The notes under the pieces: generated by a model
The model's database searches: none
What the model was told of the DNA's origin: nothing
The model's input: the letters and a program-made list of their open reading frames with translations, nothing else
Part shown: positions 1 to 8,885 of the stretch, one piece after another
Layout: each line of letters begins with the position of its first letter
Position numbering within the stretch: the stretch's first letter is position 1
From: JBFLYC01 sp040756735
Lineage (GTDB): Bacteria > Bacillota > DSM-16504 > Desulfitibacterales > Desulfitibacteraceae
DNA length: 64,000 bases
Assembly (NCBI GenBank): GCA_040756735.1
Contig: JBFLYC010000007.1
Location: forward strand, 1-64,000
Reading direction: 5' to 3'
Translations under genes and position numbers: made by a program

Positions 1-1
1 T

Positions 2-202
2 TTCTGTCTGATACATTATGACTTATCTACATCTATAAATGATGAAAAAATAGAGAATATCAAGGAGACCGGAGCGGATGTGCTGGCAACAGGCTGCCCA
101 GCTTGTATGATGCATCTTAATGACGGCTTGGCTAGAAATAATCTTGATAACATAAAAGTCAAGCATACAGTTGAACTTCTTGCTGAATCGCTAGATAAAT
201 AA
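2..202 (+). CDS. C-terminal end of GlcF-type (Fe-S) oxidoreductase subunit, partial
   Basis: This is the last 66 codons of a gene that begins before the window. The reading frame is open from base 2 to the TAA at 200-202. The residues include a Cys-rich GCPACMMHL motif preceded by IENIKETGADVLATG, the second CCG-domain (DUF3390-like) end found in glycolate oxidase subunit GlcF and heterodisulfide reductase B-type proteins. The complete GlcF at 12939-14183 ends in the same way (TSCPACVMQL). It lies 42 bases before the LarA-like gene in the same direction, so the two probably share an operon. An FAD-linked GlcD partner is expected just upstream but cannot be seen. Confidence 0.8.
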   Translation, partial: FCLIHYDLSTSINDEKIENIKETGADVLATGCPACMMHLNDGLARNNLDNIKVKHTVELLAESLDK

Positions 203-244
203 ACAATTAAATGGTGACTTCCAATTCCAAGGAGGTGAGAGAAA

Positions 245-1537
245 ATGTTTAAAGAGGTCAAAGTTAACGTGGACGGAGGTTTTGATATTCCTCTACCCCA
301 AATGGTTAAAGTGCGCCAGGTTTTTCCTGCACCAATTTTGGAGGACATCCCAGGGGAGGTCAGCTCACAAGTCAATCAACAAAGTATTAAAGAACTGGTA
401 CGCCCAGGGGCCAGGATAGCTCTAGCCGTTGGCAGCCGTGGCATTGCCAATCTAAGTGTAATTGTGAAAGCGCTTATTGACAGCTTAAAAGGTTTGGGGG
501 CTGCCCCTATTATTGTGCCTGCCATGGGCAGCCATGGTGGAGCCACCGCCGAAGGACAGTTAGAAGTCCTTGCAACTTACAATATTACTGAAGACACTAT
601 GGGCGTTCCTATTAATTCCTCCATGGAGGTTGTACAGATAGCTGCCCTGGAAGATGGCTATCCAGTTTACATTGATAAGATTGCTTTTGAATGTGATGCC
701 ATTGTTCCGGTGTGTCGGGTCAAGCCCCATACTGACTTTAAGGGAACCCATGAAAGCGGTCTCTTAAAAATGCTGGCCATTGGTCTTGGTAAACATAAAG
801 GCGCTGCTAAAATTCATACTCAAGGTTTTAGCCAGTTTGGCCGCATGATACCGGCAATGGGCAGGGCAATATTGGAGAACTCAAAAGTGATTTTTGGCTT
901 GGCAATTATTGAAAACGCTTATGACCAGACTGCCCATATATACGCGGTCAGGGCGGAAGACATGTATGAAAAAGAGATTGAGCTTTTGGCCCTGGCAAAG
1001 TCTTATATGCCAAGGCTTTTAGCGCCGGAAATTGATGTTTTAATAGTCAATGAGATTGGCAAGGATATTTCAGGGAGCGGGATGGACCCCAACATTACCG
1101 GGCGAAATGTTTCCAATGAACCTGGCTTTGATGCACCACCTATCAAGAAAATAGTGGTATTAGGTTTAACAGAAAAGACTCATGGTAACGCAACAGGCCT
1201 CGGTCTTGCAGATGTGACTACCCTCTCTGTTGTAAATAATCTGGATTTCAACTCAACCTATGCCAACTGTATAACGGCTACTGAGCTTAGTGGAGGTAAA
1301 ATCCCCATGTTCTTCAATAACGACAAGGAAGCAATAGCAGTGGCTGTGAAAACCTGCAACAGGGTGGAAATTGAGGATATAAAAATAGTAAGAATCAATA
1401 ATACCTTGGAAATGAGCGAAATTGAAATGTCTACCACCCTGCTTCCTTACATCAAGGACAGGGATGACATTGAGATATTGTCAGAACCATATCCCATGAA
1501 GTTTGATGGCGGTGGCAAGCTGGCTCCTATATCCTAG
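245..1537 (+). CDS. LarA-like (DUF2088) protein, divergent subfamily
   Basis: A 430-residue member of the lactate-racemase N-terminal (DUF2088) superfamily, whose studied members use a nickel-pincer nucleotide (NPN) cofactor to racemise or epimerise 2-hydroxy acids. It has GSRG (R65) and GSHGG (H97), then a KPHTDFKG block (H162) followed by ESGLLKM (K175) and KIH (H191). The 16-residue spacing from K175 to H191 equals the Lys-His spacing of true LarA, but the His-to-Lys spacing is 13 rather than 10 and the SGGRK signature is missing, so this is a separate subfamily and its activity is unknown. An AAGGAGGTG ribosome site precedes the ATG. It sits between a GlcF fragment and a DapA-family aldolase, which suggests hydroxy-acid catabolism. 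Confidence 0.75.
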   Translation: MFKEVKVNVDGGFDIPLPQMVKVRQVFPAPILEDIPGEVSSQVNQQSIKELVRPGARIALAVGSRGIANLSVIVKALIDSLKGLGAAPIIVPAMGSHGGATAEGQLEVLATYNITEDTMGVPINSSMEVVQIAALEDGYPVYIDKIAFECDAIVPVCRVKPHTDFKGTHESGLLKMLAIGLGKHKGAAKIHTQGFSQFGRMIPAMGRAILENSKVIFGLAIIENAYDQTAHIYAVRAEDMYEKEIELLALAKSYMPRLLAPEIDVLIVNEIGKDISGSGMDPNITGRNVSNEPGFDAPPIKKIVVLGLTEKTHGNATGLGLADVTTLSVVNNLDFNSTYANCITATELSGGKIPMFFNNDKEAIAVAVKTCNRVEIEDIKIVRINNTLEMSEIEMSTTLLPYIKDRDDIEILSEPYPMKFDGGGKLAPIS

Positions 1538-1571
1538 TTTTAGTAATCTTTAGTAATAGATAATGCTAAAT

Positions 1572-1688
1572 GGAATACAGAAGTCACGTTACGCCACGGG
1601 GACGGTTCCATCGTCTTCCCTTCGGACCTTCGCTGCGCTACGGTGACGCTCGAACCGTCCCCATGGCTCAATTCTGTATTCTGTCACT
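1572..1688. repeat. Palindromic intergenic repeat (GGGGACGGTTC / GAACCGTCCCC)
   Basis: A roughly 115-base imperfect palindrome lies between the LarA-like gene and the aldolase. The outer arms are GAATACAGAA and TTCTGTATTC. The inner arms GGGGACGGTTC (1598-1608) and GAACCGTCCCC (1652-1662) are perfect complements. It has no coding content and looks like a non-autonomous mobile palindrome of the kind dispersed in clostridial genomes. The outer arm motif recurs at 35390-35430 (gaatacagaattc). Confidence 0.7.
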
Positions 1689-1794
1689 AATAGTAAATTT
1701 ACGTGGCCTCAAGGTAAGTGGATAGTTAGTTATTAGAATAGAATATTATAATGAAAGGGGACAAAGGAATGTCCACAAATAAGGAGGAGAAGAG

Positions 1795-2694
1795 ATGGCA
1801 ACTAATAAAGAGATTTTTGGCAACCATTGTTTGATTGTTACTCCATTGACAGAAAACAGAGAAATTGATGAAGAATCAACACGAAATCTGGTTGACTATG
1901 TTATTGATAAGGGAGTCCACGGTATCTTAGCTCTAGGAAGTACAGGAGAGGTTTTTGCATTGACAGAAGCCGAAAGAAAACGCCTTGTTGAAATCGTAGT
2001 AGACCAGACGGCAGGCAGGGTGCCTGTTGGCGTAGGTGTAAATGATTCCGCGGCGGATGTGGCGGTGCTGCTGACCAAGCATGCAGAATCTGTAGGTGTG
2101 GATTATATTTTTACGTGTCCGCCCTATTATCATCCCCATAGAGAAACCGGTGTGTATAATCATATCAAAGCTGTTGCCGACGCGACCAGCCTCCCAGTCA
2201 TGGTTTATGACGGTGGGGCAGGAATTGAAATTTCCCTGCCTCTTTTAAAGAAAATGGCCGATGCCATGCCTAACCTGAAATACTCAAAGCTATTTTTGCC
2301 ATACCCTAAAAAGATTGAGATGTATGCAGAAGCAACAGGAGGCAAGGTTATGCCCTTTGCAGGTCATGATCAGATGAATTACTTGATGCTGCTATACGGC
2401 GCTAAAGGTATGACCTCTGCAGCCAGCAATATTCTTCCAAAAGAACAAACTGACATGTATAACTTTATACAAGAGGGCCGTTTAGATGAAGCCAGGAAAA
2501 TTTTCCATGATAAGCTGGCGACCCTTAATTCCATTGCCTTTGCCAATGTACTAGAGTTTGTGCAGTGCTACAAAATTGCTTTAAAGTGGATGGGTATAAT
2601 CAAGCACGATACCTGCAAAGTTGTAATGGAACCTCCTGACGAAATAAGAAGAAGAGAACTATATGCCGTGATGGAATATATCGGCTTAATCTAG
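1795..2694 (+). CDS. DapA-family aldolase / N-acetylneuraminate lyase-like protein
   Basis: A 299-residue Schiff-base class I aldolase of the DHDPS/NAL superfamily, of normal family length. The GSTGEV loop (residues 49-54) matches the family pyruvate-binding GTTGE motif. Y138 in VMVYDGG is the catalytic tyrosine position, and K165 in LKYSKLF is the best candidate for the Schiff-base lysine. The segment after Y138 is DGG rather than the usual N-[VIL]-P, so a real dihydrodipicolinate synthase role is unlikely. A 2-oxo-3-deoxy-acid or 4-hydroxy-2-oxo-acid aldolase is more plausible. A GGAGGAG ribosome site lies directly before the ATG. The neighbouring hydroxy-acid gene and MFS carrier fit a catabolic role; the substrate is not deducible. 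Confidence 0.75.
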   Translation: MATNKEIFGNHCLIVTPLTENREIDEESTRNLVDYVIDKGVHGILALGSTGEVFALTEAERKRLVEIVVDQTAGRVPVGVGVNDSAADVAVLLTKHAESVGVDYIFTCPPYYHPHRETGVYNHIKAVADATSLPVMVYDGGAGIEISLPLLKKMADAMPNLKYSKLFLPYPKKIEMYAEATGGKVMPFAGHDQMNYLMLLYGAKGMTSAASNILPKEQTDMYNFIQEGRLDEARKIFHDKLATLNSIAFANVLEFVQCYKIALKWMGIIKHDTCKVVMEPPDEIRRRELYAVMEYIGLI

Positions 2695-2707
2695 AGTTTA
2701 ACTTTGG

Positions 2708-2726
2708 GGGGCATTCTAAATGCCCC
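2708..2726 (+). terminator. Hairpin between aldolase and MFS genes
   Basis: Perfect 7-bp arms GGGGCAT (2708-2714) and ATGCCCC (2720-2726) with a 5-base loop, followed by ATTTATTT. The T tract is interrupted, so this may only attenuate transcription into the MFS gene. Confidence 0.4.
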
Positions 2727-2750
2727 ATTTATTTAGGATGTGCAAAACAT

Positions 2751-4067
2751 ATGCAGCAAAAGAATCGGATACTGTTTTTTATGGTCATTGCCATGGTTCT
2801 GGGATACCTGCCCTGGTACAATTTTTCAGCTGTTTTGCCTTATTTATCAGAAGAATTTGGTCTGACAGGCAGCAATACCGGAACAATCCTTGCTGCCTTT
2901 CAGATAGGTTATGTTTTGGTTGTATTAACCACCGGCAGGTTAGCTGACATCTGGGGAACAAAAAAAGTGGTTTTCTGGGCAACGTTTTTTACGGGTATCT
3001 TTTCCACAGCCTTTATTTTTATAGTTAACGGGTTTTACTCCATTTTGGCCATGCGTTTGCTGACAGGTTTGTCCGCAGGGGCTATTTATGCTCCCGGCAT
3101 TGCCTTGCTGTCAAACTGGTTTGGTCCCACAGAAAGGGGTAAGGCTATTGGGGCTTATACTGCTGCACTTACCCTGGCTTATGGAGGCGGCTACTTCATT
3201 GCTGCTCCCTTAGCTGCCGCTTATGGGTGGCGTATGGGTATGCTCTGGACTTCCCTGCCTGTGTTTATTGCAGCTATCTTGCTCTGGTTTTTTGTAGCTG
3301 AAAAGCCAAGAGAGCTTAACACTGCAAATGTCAGCCCCGGCCTGATTGTTGATATACAAGAGGCTGCCTTACAGGGCCAGGAATTAAAGCCCTATGAATG
3401 TGAGAATACTGTCAAACAGGCTCCTGAAGGCGGTTATAAAGGACCTGTAATCATTACCGTTTCGTATATGGGACACATGTGGGAGCTCTATGCTTTTTGG
3501 GGTTGGATAGGCCCCTTTATGGTGGCTAATGCTCTTGCTGCCGGCTATGCCCATTGGGAAGCGACAGCTTTAGGAGGCCGGCTTGCTGCTTTCATTATTC
3601 TATTGGGGGTTCCCTCAGTATGGATACTGGGTTATATCGCCGATCACTGGGGGCGTACAAAGACAATTATTCTGGCTGCAACATGCAGCCTTGCTGCCCA
3701 GTTTTTCTTCGGCTACTTATATGGAAAGTCGCTAACCCTTGTGGTTATTGTGGGCCTCTGGATAGGCTTCTGGGTTATAGCTGATTCTGGAATATACAAG
3801 GCCGGTTTAACTGATATGGTAGCCCCGCAAATCAGAGCTACCAGCTTGGGTATTCAATCAGCGGCAGGTTATTCCATGACAGTATTAGCCCCCTGGGTCT
3901 TTGGGGTTATACTTGATGCCCTGAATAAGGGGGCTAACCCAACAGAAGCAACAAATTGGGGGATTCCATTTTTAGTATTGGGTGTTGGGGCTTTATTAGC
4001 TCCTGTTTGTGCCATTATTTTAAGAAGGTTGCCCCAGGCAGCATTGATGGCCAAGGGAAGAAAATAG
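2751..4067 (+). CDS. MFS transporter, probable organic-acid carrier
   Basis: A 438-residue integral membrane protein with the two six-helix halves of the major facilitator superfamily. The loop GRLADIWGTKK after the second predicted helix matches the MFS motif A (G-x3-D-x2-G-x2), and DHWGRTK repeats it in the second half. A hydrophilic central loop (about residues 185-230) separates the halves. It is the last gene of the first cluster and probably imports or exports the substrate of the adjoining LarA-like protein and aldolase. The ribosome site is weak (AGGA, 12 bases upstream). The exact substrate cannot be read from sequence. Confidence 0.8.
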   Translation: MQQKNRILFFMVIAMVLGYLPWYNFSAVLPYLSEEFGLTGSNTGTILAAFQIGYVLVVLTTGRLADIWGTKKVVFWATFFTGIFSTAFIFIVNGFYSILAMRLLTGLSAGAIYAPGIALLSNWFGPTERGKAIGAYTAALTLAYGGGYFIAAPLAAAYGWRMGMLWTSLPVFIAAILLWFFVAEKPRELNTANVSPGLIVDIQEAALQGQELKPYECENTVKQAPEGGYKGPVIITVSYMGHMWELYAFWGWIGPFMVANALAAGYAHWEATALGGRLAAFIILLGVPSVWILGYIADHWGRTKTIILAATCSLAAQFFFGYLYGKSLTLVVIVGLWIGFWVIADSGIYKAGLTDMVAPQIRATSLGIQSAAGYSMTVLAPWVFGVILDALNKGANPTEATNWGIPFLVLGVGALLAPVCAIILRRLPQAALMAKGRK

Positions 4068-4128
4068 GCAAATAAAAAAAATTTTTCATCCTTGCAGGAA
4101 TTTCATGCAGGGGTGTCTAATTATTTGG

Positions 4129-4140
4129 ATTGTCGACAAT
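4129..4140. promoter_or_regulatory. 12-bp perfect palindrome ATTGTCGACAAT, possible GntR-type operator
   Basis: ATTGTCGACAAT is self-complementary and lies 104 bases before the acyl-CoA synthetase start, in the only sizeable gap (4068-4243) upstream of the long operon. Palindromes of the TTGT-n-ACAA type are typical of GntR/FCD regulators, and one such regulator is encoded at 34264. The link to that protein is inference. Confidence 0.4.
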
Positions 4141-4243
4141 TTTAGTTTTCTGCAAGTTCAGGGAATGTCATTCTCCTTTTTTCAGTACTTATATTTTTAT
4201 TAATTTGAAGATATGAATAGAAAATCTTATGGAGGTGAACCAT

Positions 4244-5581
4244 TTGAGTCAGCTAGAGCAAGTATTTAACGCCAGATCCATAGCCGTGGTAGGGGCATCA
4301 GCAAATACCAGCAAGACCGGGCACATCATCCTTAAAAACATCATAGACGGCGGCTACCAGGGCAAGATTTATCCCATTAATCCTAAAGAAAAAACCATCC
4401 TTGACATACCTAGCTATCCATCCTTAAGCCTTGTTCCCGGGACGGTAGATCTGGTAGTGGTGGTTGTGCCGGGACCGGCAGTTCCCAGGGTGATGGAAGA
4501 AGCAGGCCAAAAAGAAGCCAAAGGGGCAGTAATTATCAGCGGAGGTTTTCGTGAAATCGGTAATAACGAACTAGAAGCCGAAGTTTTAGAAATAGCTCGC
4601 AAGTACAAGATCCGGGTAATAGGCCCAAACTGCCAGGGCTTCAACTATACCCCAAACAGGCTGTGCGCCTCCTGGCCCCTTGTAACATGTCCAGGCCCCA
4701 TAGCCATCATTTCCCAAAGCGGAACAGTAGGAGCAACCATGGAAATGTGGACAGAAGCAGAAGGCATAGGATTTTCAGGTTTTGTAGCCCTAGGTAATAA
4801 GAGTGATATTAGTGAAACAGAGCTCATTGAATACTTTGGTCAGGATCCTAATACCAGTGTTATATCCATATATATGGAAGGAACAAAAGATGGGACAGCC
4901 TTTAAAGAAGCAGTCAAAAACACTATAAATAAAACGCCCATAGTGGTTCTAAAACCCGGCAGGACCAAAAAAGGCGCAAAAGCAGCCGAATCTCACACCA
5001 AATCCATTGCTGGTAAAGACCAAATCTTTGATGCAGTGTGCAAACAGCTGGGTATAGTCAGGGCAAAAGATATCACAGAACTCTATGACTATACCAAAGC
5101 CCTGGGTTTTCTAAAAAGGCCTAAAGGCAACAAGATGCTGGTTATCACAAGCAGCGGCGGCAGCGGCATTATCGCCACAGACGAGGCAGAAGAACTAGGA
5201 ATAGACGTTGTGGACTTAAACAGTACACTTAAACAAAAATTAACAGAAGTGCTGCCCGATCACTGCGTAGTCGCAAACCCACTGGATTTGACAGGAGACG
5301 CTACAGCAGAACGTTACAAGACAGCCCTTCAAATAGCAGCAAAAGACGAAGAAATAGACTTTATTCTGGTGATCTTTGGCGATCCCATTCCGGGAGCCTT
5401 TGAAGTGATCCAAGAACTAAAAGAAAAAACTGACAAAGAAATAGTAGTAAGCTACCTGGGTGGCGGCGATACAGAAAAAGAAGAAGCAGCAAAAATGCAC
5501 GCACATGGTATACCTGTTTTTCCCACACCGGAAAGAGCAGTAAGGGCTATAAGCGCCTTGTTTAAGGGCAAGTCAGGCTAA
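4244..5581 (+). CDS. Acyl-CoA synthetase (ADP-forming), alpha subunit
   Basis: A 445-residue alpha subunit of the ADP-forming acetate/acyl-CoA ligase, which converts acyl-CoA + ADP + Pi to acid + CoA + ATP. The order is: CoA-binding Rossmann domain (AVVGASANTSKTG, residues 14-26), then two succinyl-CoA-ligase-like domains. H251 in ESHTKSIAG is the expected phosphohistidine. I chose the TTG at 4244, six bases after GGAGGTG; the ATG at 4229 would overlap that ribosome site. The beta subunit is at 8184, separated by iorA and iorB, so the enzyme is split around the oxidoreductase that makes its substrate. It probably acts on arylacetyl-CoA or branched acyl-CoA and conserves energy as ATP. Confidence 0.88.
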   Translation: MSQLEQVFNARSIAVVGASANTSKTGHIILKNIIDGGYQGKIYPINPKEKTILDIPSYPSLSLVPGTVDLVVVVVPGPAVPRVMEEAGQKEAKGAVIISGGFREIGNNELEAEVLEIARKYKIRVIGPNCQGFNYTPNRLCASWPLVTCPGPIAIISQSGTVGATMEMWTEAEGIGFSGFVALGNKSDISETELIEYFGQDPNTSVISIYMEGTKDGTAFKEAVKNTINKTPIVVLKPGRTKKGAKAAESHTKSIAGKDQIFDAVCKQLGIVRAKDITELYDYTKALGFLKRPKGNKMLVITSSGGSGIIATDEAEELGIDVVDLNSTLKQKLTEVLPDHCVVANPLDLTGDATAERYKTALQIAAKDEEIDFILVIFGDPIPGAFEVIQELKEKTDKEIVVSYLGGGDTEKEEAAKMHAHGIPVFPTPERAVRAISALFKGKSG

Positions 5582-5623
5582 TATAGATTAAATGGACTAA
5601 AAATGACTAAAGGAGTGATACAT

Positions 5624-7579
5624 TTGGGTTCAGCAATCCTACAACAAACAGGCAAAAGAGTTCTACTGATGGGTAATGAGGCCATAGCCAGAGGAGCCAT
5701 TGAGGCGGGAATGCAGCTGATGGCGGCATATCCAGGAACACCATCCTCAGAAATCTGTGAAGCATTGATAAGTGCCGCACCAGAAAGTGACTATTATGTC
5801 GAGTGGAGCACCAATGAAAAAATTTCCTTCGAAGTAGCTGCAGGAGCTTCTCTTGTAGGGGCAAGGTCCATGGCAGCCATGAAAAACGCAGGACTTAACG
5901 TGGCCATGGATACCTTTATGACACTGCCCTATGGCGGCGTAAAGGGCGGCATGCTCATTGTCGTGGCAGACGACCCTGACGCCCACTATTCATCAACAGA
6001 ACAGGATACACGCTTTGCAGCCATGTATGCGGAAATTCCCTGCCTGGAGCCCATGGACCAGCAGGAAGCTAAAGAGATGGCCAAGGCTGCCTTTGATATT
6101 TCAGAGGACCTGGAATTACCAGTATTCTTGCGCTCAGTAAGCAGGATTTCCCATGCCAGCGGCGATGTGGAACTAGGCCCGGTAAACAAAACCAGGAATA
6201 AAATAGCCTTCAACAAACACTACAAAGTACCTTATCGCTGGAATGTCTATGGAGCGCCAGGAGCGCTGTTCAAGCACAAGTGGCTCCATAACGTTTTGCC
6301 CAAGGCCAAAGAAGCAGCCAATAAAAGTGAATTTAACATCCTAAACAAAACAGCAGGGGCGAAAGTAGGCATCATAGCTTCAGGTCTTGCTGCCTCCTAT
6401 ACCAAAGAAGCCATGGCAAGACTCGGCCTTGAAGACAAAGTAAGTTTCTTGAAACTGGGCTTTATCTATCCACTGCCTGATGAAAAAGTAACAGAACTGC
6501 TGCAGGGTGTAGATACAGTCCTGATTATAGAAGAAGGAGACCCTGTGGTAGAAACCATGGTTAGAAGCCTGGCCAAAGAAACGGCGCCAGGGGTAAAAAT
6601 CTGCGGTAAAAGCTATAATCAGATACTAGACCCCTACGGAGAAATCAACACAGACCTGGTTACAAAAGCCATAGCCAAGGCTCTTAATATTGAACAGCCA
6701 AAAGAAGAATTAGAAGACCTTCGCACAGAGCTTAAAGCCAGGGTAACACCAAGGTCATCAACCCTTTGTGCCGGATGCTCTCATTTAGGAACTTACTCAG
6801 CCCTAAGAGAAGCTTTAAAGAAGTTTCCCGGCAATCATATCATTAATGGTGACATTGGCTGTTATGAACAAGGAGGTTACGGCCTGTTTTCCTCAAATGT
6901 AGAAGGAAACAGCGAAGATGGCAAAAAATATCCTGTTCGCTCACCATACGAGATTCTGGACACCATCTATGTCATGGGAAGCGGTATTGGCATGGCCCAC
7001 GGCCAGGCCCAGGCAGGCTACAAGGAAGGCAAAGTAGTAGCGGTAGCAGGAGACTCAACATTCATCCATGCAACCCTGCCGGCAGTTGTTAACTCAGTAT
7101 ATTCCAAAGCAGATATTACCTTTTTAGTACTGGACAACAGCTGGACCTGTATGACAGGCCACCAGCCAAACCCGGTGACAGGAGTGAATTCACTGGGAGA
7201 AGAAAATAAACCCTTTGATATAGCAGGTGTTTCCAGGGCCATGGGTGTCGAATTTGTGGAAACCGTAAGCGCTTACGACAGGGAAAAAGCTGCAGCTGCC
7301 ATAGAAAATGCCTTGAACCATGAAGGTCCTTCTATTGTGATTCTCACAGGAGAATGCCAGCTCCAGGTACAAAGGAGGATTAAAAAGACTAAAACTCAAA
7401 CCTATGTAGATGTAGACACCTGCAATGGCTGTCGTATCTGCATCCAGTTAGGGTGCTCAGCAGTAGCCTTTGACCTTGAGAACAAAAAAGCCGGCATAGA
7501 TGAACTAAACTGTGTGGACTGCGGCTTATGCGCCCAGGTTTGTCCCCAAAAGGCCATCAAGATTGGAGGTAGAGATTAA
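5624..7579 (+). CDS. iorA: Indolepyruvate:ferredoxin oxidoreductase, alpha subunit
   Basis: A 651-residue TPP-dependent subunit that decarboxylates aryl-2-oxo acids (indolepyruvate, phenylpyruvate) to arylacetyl-CoA with reduction of ferredoxin. The N-terminal part carries the pyrimidine-binding domain (AAYPGTPSSEI, EWSTNEK). The TPP diphosphate site is GDIGCYEQGG and VAGDSTFIHA, with CAGCSHLG before it. The C-terminus is a two-cluster ferredoxin domain (CNGCRICIQLGC and CVDCGLCAQVCP). The TTG at 5624 follows AAGGAGTG at 5609-5616 by seven bases and is preferred to the ATG at 5603, which sits within the ribosome site. It directly abuts iorB (TAA followed by ATG). The family is established; aryl versus branched substrate is inferred. 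Confidence 0.93.
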   Translation: MGSAILQQTGKRVLLMGNEAIARGAIEAGMQLMAAYPGTPSSEICEALISAAPESDYYVEWSTNEKISFEVAAGASLVGARSMAAMKNAGLNVAMDTFMTLPYGGVKGGMLIVVADDPDAHYSSTEQDTRFAAMYAEIPCLEPMDQQEAKEMAKAAFDISEDLELPVFLRSVSRISHASGDVELGPVNKTRNKIAFNKHYKVPYRWNVYGAPGALFKHKWLHNVLPKAKEAANKSEFNILNKTAGAKVGIIASGLAASYTKEAMARLGLEDKVSFLKLGFIYPLPDEKVTELLQGVDTVLIIEEGDPVVETMVRSLAKETAPGVKICGKSYNQILDPYGEINTDLVTKAIAKALNIEQPKEELEDLRTELKARVTPRSSTLCAGCSHLGTYSALREALKKFPGNHIINGDIGCYEQGGYGLFSSNVEGNSEDGKKYPVRSPYEILDTIYVMGSGIGMAHGQAQAGYKEGKVVAVAGDSTFIHATLPAVVNSVYSKADITFLVLDNSWTCMTGHQPNPVTGVNSLGEENKPFDIAGVSRAMGVEFVETVSAYDREKAAAAIENALNHEGPSIVILTGECQLQVQRRIKKTKTQTYVDVDTCNGCRICIQLGCSAVAFDLENKKAGIDELNCVDCGLCAQVCPQKAIKIGGRD

Positions 7580-8191
7580 ATGAATACCAACATCATAGTA
7601 GCAGGAGTCGGAGGACAAGGAAGCATCCTGGCCTCACACATAATAGCCGAAGCTGCAATTAAGGCCGGCAGCCAAAAACAACAAGAAACAAACGTACGCG
7701 TGGGTGAAACCTTTGGAGCGGCAATGCGTGGAGGAGCTGTATCATCTCATGTGCGCATAGGTAAAGTCTATGGACCGCTTATTGGCACTGGCCAGGCAGA
7801 CCTGGTATTAGCCATTGAACCCCTCGAGGGTTTAAGGGTAGGCGTAAAATACCTGAAAAAAGGCGGCCTTGCAATTTTAAACAGCGAGCCACTTTACCCG
7901 GTAGATGTAAAAACAGGAGCAGCAAAATATCCGTCCATGGATGAAATCAGTGAGATCTTTGCAAAGCTGGGAGCCAGATTAATAACTTTAAATGCTGATA
8001 AATTAGCTTTAGAAGCAGGCCATCCCAAGACCATCAGTGTGGTTATGTTAGGGGCTGCCTTTGCCAGCGGATTGCTGCCCTTTGGTGAAGAAAGTATTAT
8101 CGAAGCTATTACTGAAAGAGTTCCCCAAAAAACCTTAGAAGCCAACCTGAAGGCATTCAGGCTGGGCAAGGAGGCATTTTTAAATGCATGA
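7580..8191 (+). CDS. iorB: Indolepyruvate:ferredoxin oxidoreductase, beta subunit
   Basis: A 203-residue gamma-type domain subunit of the 2-oxoacid:ferredoxin oxidoreductase family and partner of IorA. It opens with the typical NIIVAGVGGQGSILASHII segment (residues 4-22) and carries the conserved ETNVRVGETFGAAMRGGAVSSH region. Its ATG follows the iorA stop with no gap, which is consistent with translational coupling, and its end overlaps the acyl-CoA synthetase beta start by 8 bases. The pair forms a complete oxidoreductase; no separate delta subunit is needed because IorA carries the ferredoxin domain. Confidence 0.93.
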   Translation: MNTNIIVAGVGGQGSILASHIIAEAAIKAGSQKQQETNVRVGETFGAAMRGGAVSSHVRIGKVYGPLIGTGQADLVLAIEPLEGLRVGVKYLKKGGLAILNSEPLYPVDVKTGAAKYPSMDEISEIFAKLGARLITLNADKLALEAGHPKTISVVMLGAAFASGLLPFGEESIIEAITERVPQKTLEANLKAFRLGKEAFLNA

Positions 8192-8867
8192 AATTCTAAA
8201 GGAGGCAGTGGTTCAAAGGAAAAACCTGTTGGAACCAGAAGCCATGCAGCTTTTTGCAGCTTATAATATTCCAACGCCCGGTTTTGGCCTGGCTAAAACT
8301 AAAGAAGAAGCTGCATCAGTGGCAGAAGCCATTGGTTTTCCGGTTGTTCTAAAAGTAGTTTCTCCGGATATCCTGCATAAATCAGATGTGGGCGGGGTTA
8401 AAGTTGGACTTGGTGATGTGGGCGCTGTTAAAAAGGCCTATGAAGAAATCCTTGACAGTGTTGTTCAAAAAGTACCCGAGGCAGAGGTTGCAGGGGTTCT
8501 TGTAGCAACACAAGCTCCCAAGGGGTTAGAGTGCATAATCGGTATGACCAAGGACCCCCAGTTTGGACCTGCTCTTATGTTTGGGTTAGGCGGCATTTAT
8601 GTTGAGGTCTTTAAGGATATATCCTTTAGGGTTTTACCCCTTACCCAAAAAGATGCTGAAGAAATGATAGCTGAAACCAAAGGTTACCAACTGCTAAAGG
8701 GTATACGGGGAGAAGAGCCTAAGGATATTAATGCCCTTGTGGAAGTACTCCTCAAGGTTGCCAGGATGGTGGAAGAAAACCCGCAGATAGAAGAAATTGA
8801 TATTAACCCCCTGGTTGTTTATGAAAAGGGTGTCTTGGCCTTAGATGCCAGGGTGATCAAGGGTTAA
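8184..8867 (+). CDS. Acyl-CoA synthetase (ADP-forming), beta subunit
   Basis: A 227-residue ATP-grasp subunit that completes the ADP-forming acyl-CoA synthetase begun at 4244. It shows the family start LLEPEAMQLFAAYNIPTPG, the nucleotide-binding FPVVLKVVSPDILHKSDVGGV, and the closing IEEIDINPLVVYEKG segment with metal-binding E-x-D-x-N. The size is normal for a stand-alone beta subunit. An AAGGAGG site inside the end of iorB drives the ATG. Splitting alpha and beta around iorAB suggests that IorAB and the ligase act in sequence on the same acyl-CoA, which is substrate-level phosphorylation after an oxidative decarboxylation. Confidence 0.9.
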   Translation: MHEILKEAVVQRKNLLEPEAMQLFAAYNIPTPGFGLAKTKEEAASVAEAIGFPVVLKVVSPDILHKSDVGGVKVGLGDVGAVKKAYEEILDSVVQKVPEAEVAGVLVATQAPKGLECIIGMTKDPQFGPALMFGLGGIYVEVFKDISFRVLPLTQKDAEEMIAETKGYQLLKGIRGEEPKDINALVEVLLKVARMVEENPQIEEIDINPLVVYEKGVLALDARVIKG

Positions 8868-8885
8868 GCAAAAGGTGGTTAAAAC

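Noticed and set aside
4068..4243. Sigma-54 promoter for the acyl-CoA ligase-IorAB operon
   Set aside because: No TGGC-N8-TTGC-like pair with the right GG-to-GC distance was found; the nearest (GCAGGAATTTCATGCAGG) is two bases short.
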